From: Bradyrhizobium ottawaense
GTDB taxonomy: Bacteria > Pseudomonadota > Alphaproteobacteria > Rhizobiales > Xanthobacteraceae
DNA length: 64,000 nt
Reading direction: 5' to 3'
NCBI RefSeq assembly: GCF_002278135.3
Contig: NZ_CP029425.2
Coordinates: forward strand, 310,001-374,000
Shown: positions 18,272 to 27,352 of the stretch, one piece after another
Position numbering within the stretch: position 1 is the first letter of the stretch
Layout of the letters: every line of letters starts with the position of its first letter
Position numbers and translations under genes: made by a program
Notes under the pieces: generated by a model
Databases searched by the model: none
Seen by the model: only the letters and a program-made list of their open reading frames with translations
Told to the model about the DNA's origin: nothing

Positions 18272-19083
18272 ATGGCCTACGAGCACATTCTCTATGAGGT
18301 GAGCGACAAGATCGCGACCATCACGCTCAACCGTCCCGATCGCATGAATGCGTGGACGCCGACCATGGAGCGCGACGTGCGCCATGCGATGGAAGCGTCA
18401 AACGCCGATGACGATGTCCGCGTCATCGTGCTGACCGGCGCGGGCCGCGCCTTCTGCGCCGGCGCCGACATGGATGCGCTGAAGGGGCTCGACCCGATGA
18501 CGTCCGGCGCGCGTCGAACCTGCCGCCGTTCGACATGAACCGGCGTCCGGACTGGCAGACGCGCTACGGGTTCTATCCGTCGATCAAGAAGCCTGTGATC
18601 GCCATGCTCAACGGCGCCACGGCCGGCATTGGGCTGGTGCACGCGCTCTATTGCGACCTGCGCTTTGCCGCCGACAACACGGTGTTCACGACGGCCTTCG
18701 CGCGGCGCGGCCTGATTGCCGAGCACGGCATCAGCTGGATGCTGCCGCGCATCGTCGGTCACGCCAACGCGATGGATCTGCTGCTCTCGGCGAGGCGCGT
18801 GCCGAGCGACGAGGCGTTGCGGATCGGCCTGGTGAACCGGCTCTGCCCGCCTGACAAGCTCCGCGAGGAGACCTATGCCTATGCGCGCGATCTCGCCGAT
18901 TTCGTCTCGCCGAGCGCGATGGCCGTGATCAAGCGCCAGCTCTACGAGGTGCCGTTCCAGACGCTGGCGGAGGCAACGATCGAAGCCAACCGGGAGATGA
19001 TGGTGGCGCTCGCCGGCAGCGATTTCCGGGAAGGCGTGGCGAGCTTCATGGAGAAGCGGCCGCCGAGGTTTACGGGGAGGTAG
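18272..19083 (+). pseudogene. Enoyl-CoA hydratase/isomerase, split by a one-base deletion
   Basis: The crotonase fold is encoded in two frames. 18272-18538 gives 88 residues ending after FCAGADMDALKGLDP, then a nonsense tail. 18535-19083 gives 182 residues from MNRRPDWQTR through MLNGATAGIGL, the EHGISWMLPR segment and MEKRPPRFTGR. Between 18497 and 18535 the second frame continues the protein (DDVRRASNLPPFD), so adding one G after 18496 restores a single ~270-residue hydratase. Stop and downstream start overlap as ATGA, so two coupled half-proteins are conceivable. The second half keeps the Glu-containing EHG motif. A sequencing error cannot be excluded. Confidence 0.85.
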
Positions 19084-19203
19084 GGGGATTTCGGAGGGAG
19101 CCCGCCTTCGCCCTGCGGGCTTCGGCGAGGCAGCCTTCGCTAACTTCGCTGCGAGAGACTTCCCAAGGCTTGCCTAACCGTAGCTCGCGAAGCGAGCGAA
19201 GGC
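19084..19203. other. Intergenic spacer with short GC-rich repeats
   Basis: The 120 bp between the hydratase remnant and tRNA-Ala contain repeated GCCTTCGC/GCGAAGGC words (at ~19103, 19132 and 19196) able to pair with each other. No ORF with coding character is seen. Confidence 0.5.
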
Positions 19204-19279
<76 letters not shown>

Positions 19280-19483
19280 TTTGTTGGCCGCTCTGGTAAA
19301 CGCGACCGACAACCGGGCGCCATTTAAGTCCCCGCCAAGGTCAAGTCAAGGACGCGTGTCACCCGGTTTTAGCCATTCGGGGCGCGGACTTCCCTTGTTT
19401 GGGCGGGGGGGAACCGATATCTAGCAAAAGGCGTCAATCCCGACCGCAGCCAACGTTTTCAAAAGCCAGAGGCTTCAAAAGCC

Positions 19484-19774
19484 ATGCGTGCCGTTCTCGA
19501 CATCGTCATCATCGTGCTCGACCTCTACGTCTGGCTGCTGATCGCCTCCGCGATCCTGTCCTGGCTGATCGCCTTCAACGTCGTGAACACGCGCAACCAG
19601 TTCGTGTCGGCGGTGGCCGAGTTCCTGTACCGGATCACCGAGCCGGTGCTGGCGCCGATTCGCAACTTCCTGCCCAGTCTCGGCGGTCTCGACATCTCGC
19701 CGATCATCCTGATCCTGCTCATCATGTTCATCGAGCGGGTGATCCTGTACTACATCTACCCGAACGTGATCTGA
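19484..19774 (+). CDS. YggT family membrane protein
   Basis: A 96-residue integral membrane protein with two hydrophobic hairpins. The family signature shows as LIAFNVVNTRN...EFLYRITEPVLAPIRNFLPSLGGLDISPI, followed by a second helix. YggT relatives are linked to osmotic tolerance and cell-envelope or division functions. It is the first gene of a probable yggT-DUF167-folD operon, with 14 bp and 10 bp gaps. Confidence 0.93.
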   Translation: MRAVLDIVIIVLDLYVWLLIASAILSWLIAFNVVNTRNQFVSAVAEFLYRITEPVLAPIRNFLPSLGGLDISPIILILLIMFIERVILYYIYPNVI

Positions 19775-19788
19775 GGGGGCTGGAGCCC

Positions 19789-20133
19789 TTGGTTGCGAAC
19801 GAAGGTTGTAAGGAACCCTGGCGTTACTCGGCCGCAGGAATCAGCATCGCGCTGCGGGTGACGCCGCGCGGCGGTCGCGACGGCATCGACGGAATCGAGC
19901 AGCTGGCCGACGGCCGCAGCGTGCTCAAGGTGCGGGTGCGCGCCATCGCCGATGGCGGCGAGGCCAACAAGGCCGTTTTGGTCCTGCTGGCGAAATCGCT
20001 GGGCGTCCCCAAGGCCGGCGTAAAGCTCCTGTCCGGAGCTACCTCGCGGCTGAAGCAGATCGCGGTCGACGGCGATCCGGCACGGCTCGGCGAAGCCCTG
20101 CGCCAGCTCGTCTCGGCCCAATCGAAAGACTGA
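19789..20133 (+). CDS. DUF167 (YggU) family protein
   Basis: About 114 residues. The family core is recognisable: [51 protein letters not shown] and KQIAVDGD. No ATG begins the frame near the conserved start; a TTG at 19789, with GAGGGGG 9 bp upstream, is the best choice and places the protein 14 bp after yggT. A later start would cut into the fold. Small cytosolic protein of unknown biochemical role, almost always next to yggT. Confidence 0.85.
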   Translation: MVANEGCKEPWRYSAAGISIALRVTPRGGRDGIDGIEQLADGRSVLKVRVRAIADGGEANKAVLVLLAKSLGVPKAGVKLLSGATSRLKQIAVDGDPARLGEALRQLVSAQSKD

Positions 20134-20143
20134 GGGAACTAAC

Positions 20144-21028
20144 ATGACCGCCAAGATTATCGATGGAAAAGTCATCGCCGCGGAACTTCGGGCCCGCGTC
20201 GCCGACGAGGTCGCCCGCGTCAGGCGCGAGCACAATCTGGTGCCGGGACTGGCGGTCGTGCTGGTCGGCAGCGACCCCGCCAGCGAGGTTTATGTCCGCT
20301 CCAAGCACACCCAGACCCAGGCCGCTGGCATGGCCTCGTTCGAGCACAAGCTGCCGGCCGACGTCTCGCAGGCGGAGCTTCTGGCGCTGGTCGCAAAGCT
20401 CAACCGCGATCCGGCCGTGCACGGCATTCTGGTGCAACTGCCGCTTCCGAAGGGGCTGAACACCGAAGCGGTCGTCAACGCCATCGACCCTGCCAAGGAC
20501 GTCGACGGGCTGCATCCGAACAATGCCGGCCGGCTCGCCGGCGGTTTCGAAGCGCTGTCGCCCTGCACGCCGCTCGGCTGCATCATCCTGACCAAGAGCG
20601 TGCACGCCTCGCTGGAAGGCATGAACGCCATCGTCATCGGCCGCTCCAATCTGGTCGGCCGCCCGCTGGTGCAATTGCTGCTGAACGAGAACGCCACGGT
20701 GACGATCGCGCATTCGCGCTCGCGCGACCTGCCCGGCCTCGTGAAGCAGGCCGATCTCGTCTATGCCGCGGTCGGAAGACCTGAGATGGTGCGCGGCGAC
20801 TGGCTCAAGCCGGGTGCGACCGTGATCGACGTTGGCATCAACCGCATACCCAAAGAAGACGGCAAGACGCGCCTCGTCGGCGACGTCGCCTATCAGGAAG
20901 CGCTTGGTGTTGCTGGCGCGATTACGCCGGTGCCGGGCGGCGTCGGTCAGATGACGGTGGCGTGCCTGCTGGTCAACACGCTGCGCGCGGCCTGTGCGAT
21001 CGCCGAGCTACCGAAGCCGGCGGTGTAG
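20144..21028 (+). CDS. folD: Bifunctional methylene-THF dehydrogenase / methenyl-THF cyclohydrolase
   Basis: 294 residues. FolD interconverts 5,10-methylene-, 5,10-methenyl- and 10-formyl-tetrahydrofolate with NADP. Visible signatures: [17 protein letters not shown] (with the catalytic Lys in SKHTQ), [26 protein letters not shown], the NADP loop [16 protein letters not shown] and the C-terminal [13 protein letters not shown]. Length is normal. TGAGGGAAC precedes the ATG 10 bp after the DUF167 stop. Confidence 0.98.
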   Translation: MTAKIIDGKVIAAELRARVADEVARVRREHNLVPGLAVVLVGSDPASEVYVRSKHTQTQAAGMASFEHKLPADVSQAELLALVAKLNRDPAVHGILVQLPLPKGLNTEAVVNAIDPAKDVDGLHPNNAGRLAGGFEALSPCTPLGCIILTKSVHASLEGMNAIVIGRSNLVGRPLVQLLLNENATVTIAHSRSRDLPGLVKQADLVYAAVGRPEMVRGDWLKPGATVIDVGINRIPKEDGKTRLVGDVAYQEALGVAGAITPVPGGVGQMTVACLLVNTLRAACAIAELPKPAV

Positions 21029-21039
21029 CCAAACTCTCG

Positions 21040-21175
21040 TGCCCCGGACGCAGCGCAGCGTGAAACGATGCGCTGCAGAGCCGGGGCCTAGCGGCAGCAT
21101 GGGTCCCGGCCCTGCGACGCGTCACACCGGACGATGCTACGCATCGCCGGGACATGCCGCATCGCGTCCGGGACA
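21040..21175. repeat. Palindromic intergenic element family F
   Basis: Begins GCCCCGGACGCAGCGCAG and ends ATCGCGTCCGGGAC, with internal sub-hairpins (GATGCTACGCATC). It fills the gap between the convergent folD and ppa genes. Single copy in this window. Confidence 0.6.
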
Positions 21176-21182
21176 CCAAAGC

Positions 21183-21719
21183 TCAGCCCTTCTTCTTCTT
21201 CTCGCGATCCATGCCTTCGAGGATCAGCTTGTGCGCGTCCTCCGGACCGCCCCAGCGCAGGATCTTGACCCATTTGCCCTTCTCGAGATCCTTGTAGTGC
21301 TCGAAGAAGTGCTGGATCTGCTGCAGCGTGATGTCGGGCAGGTCGGAGTACGACTTCACCTTGTCGTAGCGCTGCGTCAGCTTCGACGACGGCACCGCCA
21401 GAATCTTCTCGTCGCCGCCGGCTTCGTCTTCCATGAACAGCACGCCGACCGGGCGCACGCTCATGACCGCGCCGGGAATGATAGCGCGGGTGTTGATGAT
21501 CAGGACGTCGCAGGGGTCGCCGTCATCCGACAAGGTGTGCGGGATGAAGCCGTAGTTACCGGGGTAACGCATCGGCGTGTAGAGGAAGCGGTCGACCACC
21601 AGCGTGCCGGCCTCCTTGTCCATCTCGTATTTGATCGGTTCGCCGCCCACGGGGACTTCGATGAGGACGTTGACTTCGTGAGGTACGTTCTTCCCGATCG
21701 AGATCGCATCGATACGCAT
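21183..21719 (-). CDS. ppa: Inorganic pyrophosphatase
   Basis: A family I soluble pyrophosphatase of 178 residues that hydrolyses PPi and drives biosynthetic reactions. The substrate-binding [15 protein letters not shown] and the metal-binding signature [10 protein letters not shown] (three Asp) are intact, as is the [19 protein letters not shown] region. The C-terminal [11 protein letters not shown] tail is basic. Normal length. Confidence 0.97.
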   Translation of the reverse strand: MRIDAISIGKNVPHEVNVLIEVPVGGEPIKYEMDKEAGTLVVDRFLYTPMRYPGNYGFIPHTLSDDGDPCDVLIINTRAIIPGAVMSVRPVGVLFMEDEAGGDEKILAVPSSKLTQRYDKVKSYSDLPDITLQQIQHFFEHYKDLEKGKWVKILRWGGPEDAHKLILEGMDREKKKKG

Positions 21720-21894
21720 TCAAGGCTCCGTTATTGCCGAGGATAAATCGCGCCCGGCAGCGATTTGGCGCTGTCATACGCGGGCTTGGCCCGCTGATCC
21801 ATCGCGTTTTTGTGAAATAATGAATCCGGAAATCACCGGCTCAAAGGCAACGGTATCGACGGAAGGGAAACGCTGCCGCTGAGCTTTCAGCAGC

Positions 21895-22404
21895 TCAATT
21901 GGTCCAAGCGAAGGCAACCTTGTCGAGCGACTTCGGCCCGAACCGCTCCGAGGAGCGGGCCACCATACGGCCCCCCAGCGCCCGGTAGAACTCGGTCGCA
22001 GGATCGTTGTCCGAGAGCGCCCAGACCACCATGCTCTTCAGCCCGCTCTGCATCAGGTCGCGGCGGGCGGAGGCGAACAGGCGGCGGCCGAAGCCGAGGC
22101 CCTGGAATTCGGGGCGCAGGTACAGCTCGTAGATCTCGCCGTCGAAATGCAGGCTGCGGGCGCGGTTGCGGCCGTAATTGGCGTAGCCCGCGATCTTGTC
22201 GCCGAACACCAGCACGCTGACGCGGCTGCCCTTGCGGATCGCGCTGTCCCACCATTGCGGGCCGCGGCGGTTGATGAGCTTTTCCAGCTCGGCGCCGGGA
22301 ATGATGCCCTGATAGGCGGAGCGCCAGGCTTCGTCATGAGTAGACGCCACCGCAGTTGCATCTGCAGCTTTGGCCGGCCGGACCTCGATCAGGGTTGTGC
22401 TCAT
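21895..22404 (-). CDS. GNAT family N-acetyltransferase
   Basis: 169 residues starting MSTTLIEVRPA at 22404. The acetyl-CoA loop is LRPEFQGLGFGRRLF (Q-x-x-G-x-G/R), preceded by the ELYL beta-4 strand and followed by VVWALSDNDPATEFYRALGG, the usual motif B. Substrate unknown. A CtrA-type site 45 bp before the start may control it. Confidence 0.88.
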   Translation of the reverse strand: MSTTLIEVRPAKAADATAVASTHDEAWRSAYQGIIPGAELEKLINRRGPQWWDSAIRKGSRVSVLVFGDKIAGYANYGRNRARSLHFDGEIYELYLRPEFQGLGFGRRLFASARRDLMQSGLKSMVVWALSDNDPATEFYRALGGRMVARSSERFGPKSLDKVAFAWTN

Positions 22405-22449
22405 GGGCGCAATCAAACCAAGTCGCCGCGCCGGCGGCAAGACCTATCG

Positions 22450-22464
22450 TTAATTATCGGTTAA
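22450..22464. promoter_or_regulatory. CtrA-type binding site
   Basis: TTAATTATCGGTTAA is a perfect TTAA-N7-TTAA, the full consensus of the alphaproteobacterial cell-cycle regulator CtrA. It lies between divergent genes, 46 bp from the GNAT start and 207 bp from the hydrolase start, so it could serve either. Confidence 0.55.
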
Positions 22465-22671
22465 CGTGTGGACTTTGTGCATCAGTATCTGAACCATGTT
22501 GTACCGAAAAAAGACAGGACGCCGACTCGAATGGCACCGGCGTGCCGTGTGTCAGTGCAAAACTCCCTCTGCGGCAACGAATGAAGGGCGAGGGCCACGC
22601 AGAAAGTCCGCCCATAGTGATTCGTTCCTACTAGTGTGGCTGTCGCTGTTCGTGCTCGCCCTCGGCCATTC

Positions 22672-23571
22672 ATGCGGCTTCTCAACATCTTCGCGCTTAT
22701 GACTCTGCTGGCCTTGCTGACTGCGCCGCCTCTGTGCGCTCAGGTCACGTTTGGCCCATCGGGCGAGGAGGGCGAACCGTTTCGCCGACAAGAGTGGCGG
22801 GTGCCGTCGCCGGATACCGACATTGCTGCGCGTGCCCTGCTGTTTCGCCCTGCCGGGGCAGGTCCGTTCCGGCTGGCGGTCGTCGCACACGCCTCGACGC
22901 AGAATAGCTTGCGTCGAGCGCAAATGCCGCAGCCGGAATATCGTGCGCTCGCCGCCTATCTCGTCGGGCGCGGTTTTGCCGTTCTGGTGCCGGAGCGGCT
23001 GGGCCATGGCGTGACCGGCGGCCGCTATGTCGAGGACCAGGGCGGATGTGACGAGGCGGATTATGCGCGTTCGGGCCGTGCAACGGCCGAGGAAATCCGG
23101 CTCGCGCTGGAGTTCTTGCGCAAGCAGGATTTTATCCGCAAGGAGGCCGCCATCGTGATCGGCCATTCCGCCGGCGGCTGGGGTGCGCTGGCGCTCGCCA
23201 ATGCCGATCCGAAGGCGATCGCCGCGATCACAGTATTTGCGCCAGGGCGCGGCGGCCATGCCAATGATGAGCCGAACCGGATCTGCGCGCCACACACGCT
23301 TCTTGCCGCCGCTGCAGAGTTCGGCAAGGGCGCGCGCATTCCTGTCACATGGCTCGTTGCAACCAATGACAGCTATTTTTCGCCGGCGTTTTCAAAGGGC
23401 CTGGCCGACGCATTTCGCGGCAGCGGCGGCAAAGTCGACTTCCACACCTTGCCGGCCGCCGGCAGCGAGGGGCACTGGATGATCGAAAGTGAGGCCGGCG
23501 TCAAAGCCGCGAGCGGGGAGCTCGTGGATGCGCTGAATAAGGGCAGGCCAACCGCGACCAAGAAGCCATGA
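22672..23571 (+). CDS. Exported alpha/beta hydrolase (dienelactone-hydrolase-like)
   Basis: 299 residues from ATG 22672: signal peptide MRLLNIFALMTLLALLTAP cleaved near CAQ. The hydrolase fold has LAVVAHAS, GFAVLVPERLGHG, and the nucleophile elbow VIGHSAGGWGA (Ser in GHSAGG); the catalytic His is in GSEGHWMIE. The open frame extends to a GTG at 22636, but this would spoil the signal peptide. It overlaps the next gene by 4 bp (ATGA), starting a four-gene unit. Confidence 0.82.
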   Translation: MRLLNIFALMTLLALLTAPPLCAQVTFGPSGEEGEPFRRQEWRVPSPDTDIAARALLFRPAGAGPFRLAVVAHASTQNSLRRAQMPQPEYRALAAYLVGRGFAVLVPERLGHGVTGGRYVEDQGGCDEADYARSGRATAEEIRLALEFLRKQDFIRKEAAIVIGHSAGGWGALALANADPKAIAAITVFAPGRGGHANDEPNRICAPHTLLAAAAEFGKGARIPVTWLVATNDSYFSPAFSKGLADAFRGSGGKVDFHTLPAAGSEGHWMIESEAGVKAASGELVDALNKGRPTATKKP

Positions 23572-24035
23572 CGCTGTATTTCCTGGTCAAATTTCTCCAT
23601 GTGCTCGGCGCCATCGTCATCCTCGGCACCGGAACCGGCATCGCCTTCTTCATGCTGATGGCGCATCGCACCGACGATGCGGAGTTCATCGCGCGCACCG
23701 CTTCGGTCGTCGTCATCGCGGACGCAATCTTCACACTGTCGGCCGTGCTCCTCCAGCCGATCACGGGCGGCTTGCTGATGATGCTCTCGGCGACGTCGAT
23801 CACCGAGCGCTGGCTGCTCGCCTCGCTCGTGTTGTATGCCGTCGCCGGCCTGTTCTGGATCCCTGTCGTCTTGATGCAGATCGAGATGCGCGATCTCGCG
23901 CGAAAGGCCGCGGAGCAGCACAAGGCGTTGCCACAACGATACTTCGTCCTGTTTCGCCGCTGGTTCGCGTTCGGCTTCCCCGGCTTCGGCGCGACGATGC
24001 TGATCCTCTGGCTGATGATTGCAAAGCCGTTTTGA
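23568..24035 (+). CDS. DUF2269 family integral membrane protein
   Basis: 155 residues with four predicted helices. LVKFLHVLGAIVILGTGTGIAFFM at the N terminus and QPITGGLLMM match the DUF2269 (COG5528) family, a heme-site-like small membrane protein with a conserved His in the first helix (KFLHVLG). Its start overlaps the hydrolase stop (ATGA). Function unknown. Confidence 0.85.
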   Translation: MTLYFLVKFLHVLGAIVILGTGTGIAFFMLMAHRTDDAEFIARTASVVVIADAIFTLSAVLLQPITGGLLMMLSATSITERWLLASLVLYAVAGLFWIPVVLMQIEMRDLARKAAEQHKALPQRYFVLFRRWFAFGFPGFGATMLILWLMIAKPF

Positions 24036-24043
24036 GAGCCGTG

Positions 24044-25363
24044 ATGAACCAGCGAACCATTCTGGTGCTCGGCGCCTCCGGCCTGATCGGCCGCTTCGTT
24101 ACGGACGATCTTCGCTCGCGTGGCTTTCGCGCGCTTGGCGTGGCGCGCAGCCTGTCGCCGGCGCAGAAGACGAGCGCGCTAGATATCGAGCTGCCGATCC
24201 TCTCGTTCGACGCGCCTGCGTTCACACGGCTATTGCGCGAGCATGCGGTGGATGTCGTCGTAAACTGTCTCGGCGTGCTCCAGGACGGCCCCGGCAGCGA
24301 CACAGGTGCCGTGCATCGCGATTTCGTTGCGCGCCTGCTTGCGGCGATCACCGACAGCGGCCGCGCGATCCGGCTGGTGCACCTCTCGATCCCCGGAGCG
24401 GCCGAAGCCGATCGCACCGCCTTCGCAACGACCAAGCGCGAGGCCGAGCGCCTGATCGCGGCCTCAGGCATTACGCACGCCATCCTGCGGCCCGGCTTCG
24501 TAATCGCACCGTCCGCTTATGGCGGCAGCGCCATGCTCCGCGCGCTCGCTGCCTTCCCACTCAACCTGCCGGACAAGGCGATGGCGACGTCGTTCCAGCC
24601 AATAGCCATCGAGGATATTTCGGGCACCATCGCCTGGCTTGCGGCGCGCGACATCGACGATGCCTCTGTAAACGCGCTGAGCTGGGATCTGATGCAGGCT
24701 GAGCCGGTCACCATGGCCGGCGTCATCAGGCAATTCCGCCTTGCGTTCGGCACGGCCGGGTGGCCGCATGTCGCGATGCCGTCCTTCATGCTCGATCTTG
24801 GCGCTAAGATCGGCGATCTCGCCAATTATCTCGGCTGGATGCCGCCGATGCGCTCCACGGCCATCGCCGAGCTGCGCCGCGGCGTGCGAGGTGATCCCTC
24901 GGCATGGATCGCCGCCACGGGCATCGCACCGAAGACGCTGGTCGATATGATTGGTCGTCATCCCGCGACCGTCCAGGACAAATGGTTCGCGCGGCTATTC
25001 CTGGTCAAGGCGCTGATCTTCGCCAGCCTCGTCATGTTCTGGCTCGTCTCCGGCTTCATCGCGCTGTTCGTGTCCTACCGTGCCGCCGCCGGCATCCTGA
25101 CGGCGCACGACTTCCCGGCCGCGCTGGTCGATCCCATCACCATCGGCACCAGCCTGATGGACATGAGCATTGGCGCGATGATTGCCTTTCGCCGCACCGC
25201 GGCGACCGGGCTCGTTGCTGGCATCGTCGCCTCGCTCGGCTATATGTTCGGTGCGGCGGTGCTGACGCCCGATCTCTGGATCGAGCCCCTCGGCGCGCTG
25301 GTGAAGACGGGGCCGGCGATCGTGCTGATGTTGGTGGCGCTCTTGTTGCTGGATAATCGCTGA
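24044..25363 (+). CDS. NAD(P)-binding SDR fused to a DoxX-like membrane domain
   Basis: 439 residues. Residues ~1-215 are an extended SDR/NmrA-like domain with VLGASGLIGRFV as the dinucleotide loop. From ~315 to the end four hydrophobic helices form a DoxX-like (quinone-associated) membrane domain. This two-part arrangement is seen in proteins annotated as SDR with DoxX-like C terminus. GAGAG precedes the ATG at 24044; a TTG at 24032 would overlap the previous stop. It shares TGATG with the downstream DCC gene, so all four genes are translationally coupled. Probably a membrane redox protein. Confidence 0.8.
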   Translation: MNQRTILVLGASGLIGRFVTDDLRSRGFRALGVARSLSPAQKTSALDIELPILSFDAPAFTRLLREHAVDVVVNCLGVLQDGPGSDTGAVHRDFVARLLAAITDSGRAIRLVHLSIPGAAEADRTAFATTKREAERLIAASGITHAILRPGFVIAPSAYGGSAMLRALAAFPLNLPDKAMATSFQPIAIEDISGTIAWLAARDIDDASVNALSWDLMQAEPVTMAGVIRQFRLAFGTAGWPHVAMPSFMLDLGAKIGDLANYLGWMPPMRSTAIAELRRGVRGDPSAWIAATGIAPKTLVDMIGRHPATVQDKWFARLFLVKALIFASLVMFWLVSGFIALFVSYRAAAGILTAHDFPAALVDPITIGTSLMDMSIGAMIAFRRTAATGLVAGIVASLGYMFGAAVLTPDLWIEPLGALVKTGPAIVLMLVALLLLDNR

Positions 25364-25770
25364 TGCCCAAATGGCCCGATGACGACGTGATCCTGTTCGA
25401 CGGCGTCTGCGTCTTCTGCTCGCGCTGGGTCCGCTTTGTCGCGCAGCGCGACGCGGCGAAGCGGTTTCGCTTCACGCCGATCCAGTCGGACTATGGAGCC
25501 CGGCTCGCGCGGACATTCGGCATCGATCCCGACGATCCCGACACCAATGCTGTGGTTCATGGCGGCGAGGCGTTTCTGAAGTCCGACGCTGCACTGACGG
25601 TATTGTCTCTGCTTCCCCGCTGGGGTTGGGTGCGCATGTTGTTCGCCGTACCGAAGCCGCTGCGGGACCCAGTGTACAACCTCATCGCGCGCAACCGCTA
25701 TCGCATCTTCGGCAAGTATGACGCGTGTTTCGTGCCTGATGCAGATTTGCGGGCGCGAGTGATCGAGTGA
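25363..25770 (+). CDS. DCC family thiol-disulfide oxidoreductase
   Basis: 135 residues of the DCC1-like (DUF393) family. The N-terminal DDVILFDGVCVFCSRWVRF carries the CxxC pair (CVFC) with the family DG motif, and AVVHGGEAFLKSDAAL and DPVYNLIARNRYRIFGK are the other conserved blocks. The start codon overlaps the preceding stop (TGATG). Likely a small cytosolic thioredoxin-like redox protein partnering with the SDR-DoxX protein upstream. Confidence 0.92.
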   Translation: MPKWPDDDVILFDGVCVFCSRWVRFVAQRDAAKRFRFTPIQSDYGARLARTFGIDPDDPDTNAVVHGGEAFLKSDAALTVLSLLPRWGWVRMLFAVPKPLRDPVYNLIARNRYRIFGKYDACFVPDADLRARVIE

Positions 25771-25795
25771 CGCGACAGCGGCGCCACAAGATTGG

Positions 25796-25936
25796 TGTCG
25801 TCCCGGCGAACGCCGGGACCCATAACCACAGGACGGAGTTTGGCGAAGACTGGAAGTTAGGGTCAATCCGCGGTACGCGCACCACGCGTGACTGAAAGAT
25901 CACGCGGTATGGGTCCCGGCGTTCGCCGGGACGACA
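25796..25936. repeat. Inverted-repeat element family C
   Basis: A 29-nt arm (25796-25824, core CCCGGCGAACGCCGGG) is repeated inverted at 25908-25936 with one internal base pair changed. Each arm is itself a small hairpin. It separates the convergent DCC and amine-oxidase genes and may terminate both. Confidence 0.75.
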
Positions 25937-25948
25937 TTGGTGGGGAGG

Positions 25949-27196
25949 TTAGCGCTTCCCGATTGCCGCCAGCACTTCCGTCGCCGCCCGTTCCCCGCTG
26001 TCCCGCGCCCCATGCGCAGTCGTGAAGAAGGTTGGCGACGTCGCCTCGCCCGCAAAAAATAGCCGGCCATCGACCGGCGCGGCCAGCACGGCGCGATCCC
26101 CGGCGTGGCCGGGCAGCGCGTGCGAATAGGAGCCTCGCGCGAACGGATCATGTGCCCAGCGCGACTCCGCGAGCGGCTTCAGCTTGCGGCGGATGTCATT
26201 GCCGAGAAAGCCGGCGATTTCGTCGATGCTGTGCGCGGCGATGGCGCCGTCGCCGGAATCTTCCAGCGCGCGGGCGAAGCTGCCGCCGAAGAAGCCTTCG
26301 ATGCAGGGCTGGCCGAACGGGCGGATGTGGTAGGTGCCCATCGCGGTGCGCATGGTGGCGCCGCGCAAGTTTGCTTCCTTGGGAAAGGCTTCGGCGTCGT
26401 CGAGCGCGAGCGTCACCTTGTCGTCGACGCCGAGCGGGAGGCCGGCCGCTGCGTCGACCTTGGACGGTAACGGCGGCGAAAAGCGGATCGTCTCATCGGC
26501 GATCAGGTTGGTCGGCACGGTGATGATCACCATGTCCGCGGTCAGCGTGCCCTGCGAAGTCTCGAGTCGGATGCGTCGGCCGGAATGATCGATCAGCGCG
26601 ACGTTGCAGTTCAGCGCCACCGGGCAGGGCGCGCCATAGGCCGCAACAAGCGCGCCATAGCCGCGGCGGACGCGCCAGTTGAGACCAGAATCCTCATAGG
26701 CGTCCCAGTCCAGCGTCGACATGTCCTTGAGTTCGCAGCCGTTGATATAGGTCGAGATCGCATCGATCATGGGATTCCAGCGATTGCCCGCCTCGAGGCT
26801 CCGGCTCGCAGGCTCATCCTTGCCCTTCTGCGCTGCTTCCCAGAGGCGCTCATAGAACGCGTCCATCGCGCCCATGAAATCGTCGCGCTCGCCTTGCGGA
26901 AACGCGTTGCCATAGGCGCGCTCGCGCCAGGGCGGCAGGTCCTTGTTGAGCTCGAAACCGAGCTGCTGCGCGATCGAAACGAAGGAGTTCTTGTCCGCCG
27001 AGTGCAGCCAGCCGCAGCCGACGTCGAAGGTCACGTCAGGTGAGGCCTGGACGGTCCAGGCGCGGCCGCCGAGCCTGTTCCGTGCCTCCAGCACGATCGC
27101 GGAGAGACCGGAGCCCGCCAGCGCGTGTGCAGCGCCGAGGCCGGCGGCACCGGCGCCAACGATCGCGACGTCCACGGAGGAGGGGAGGGAGGTCAT
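25949..27196 (-). CDS. FAD-dependent amine oxidase
   Basis: A 415-residue flavin monoamine oxidase. The ADP-binding motif is VAIVGAGAAGLGAAHALAG, followed by the EARNRLGGRAW motif of the family, VIITVPTNLI in the middle and the C-terminal FAD motif LFFAGEATSPTFFTTAHGA. It should oxidise an amine with H2O2 release; the substrate (polyamine, aromatic amine or amino acid) is not readable. A GGGAGGGAGG ribosome-binding run lies upstream of the ATG. Confidence 0.9.
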   Translation of the reverse strand: MTSLPSSVDVAIVGAGAAGLGAAHALAGSGLSAIVLEARNRLGGRAWTVQASPDVTFDVGCGWLHSADKNSFVSIAQQLGFELNKDLPPWRERAYGNAFPQGERDDFMGAMDAFYERLWEAAQKGKDEPASRSLEAGNRWNPMIDAISTYINGCELKDMSTLDWDAYEDSGLNWRVRRGYGALVAAYGAPCPVALNCNVALIDHSGRRIRLETSQGTLTADMVIITVPTNLIADETIRFSPPLPSKVDAAAGLPLGVDDKVTLALDDAEAFPKEANLRGATMRTAMGTYHIRPFGQPCIEGFFGGSFARALEDSGDGAIAAHSIDEIAGFLGNDIRRKLKPLAESRWAHDPFARGSYSHALPGHAGDRAVLAAPVDGRLFFAGEATSPTFFTTAHGARDSGERAATEVLAAIGKR

Positions 27197-27253
27197 GGGC
27201 GGGCTCTAGCACGTTCGCTGGGTGTGCTGAAGCCGGACGGGTAAACGCTTTTG

Positions 27254-27330
27254 CAGGGTGGGCAAAGGCGCTCTTGCGCCGTGCCCACCATCGTCCATTG
27301 GTGGGCACGCTTGCGCTTTGCCCACCCTAC
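27254..27330. repeat. Inverted-repeat element family B, copy 1
   Basis: GCAGGGTGGGCAAAGGCG...GTGCCCACC pairs with GGTGGGCAC...GCGCTTTGCCCACCCT. It sits between the amine oxidase and typA. A second copy is at 49515. Confidence 0.8.
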
Positions 27331-27352
27331 GGCACTACGGAGAGCGGTGGCC

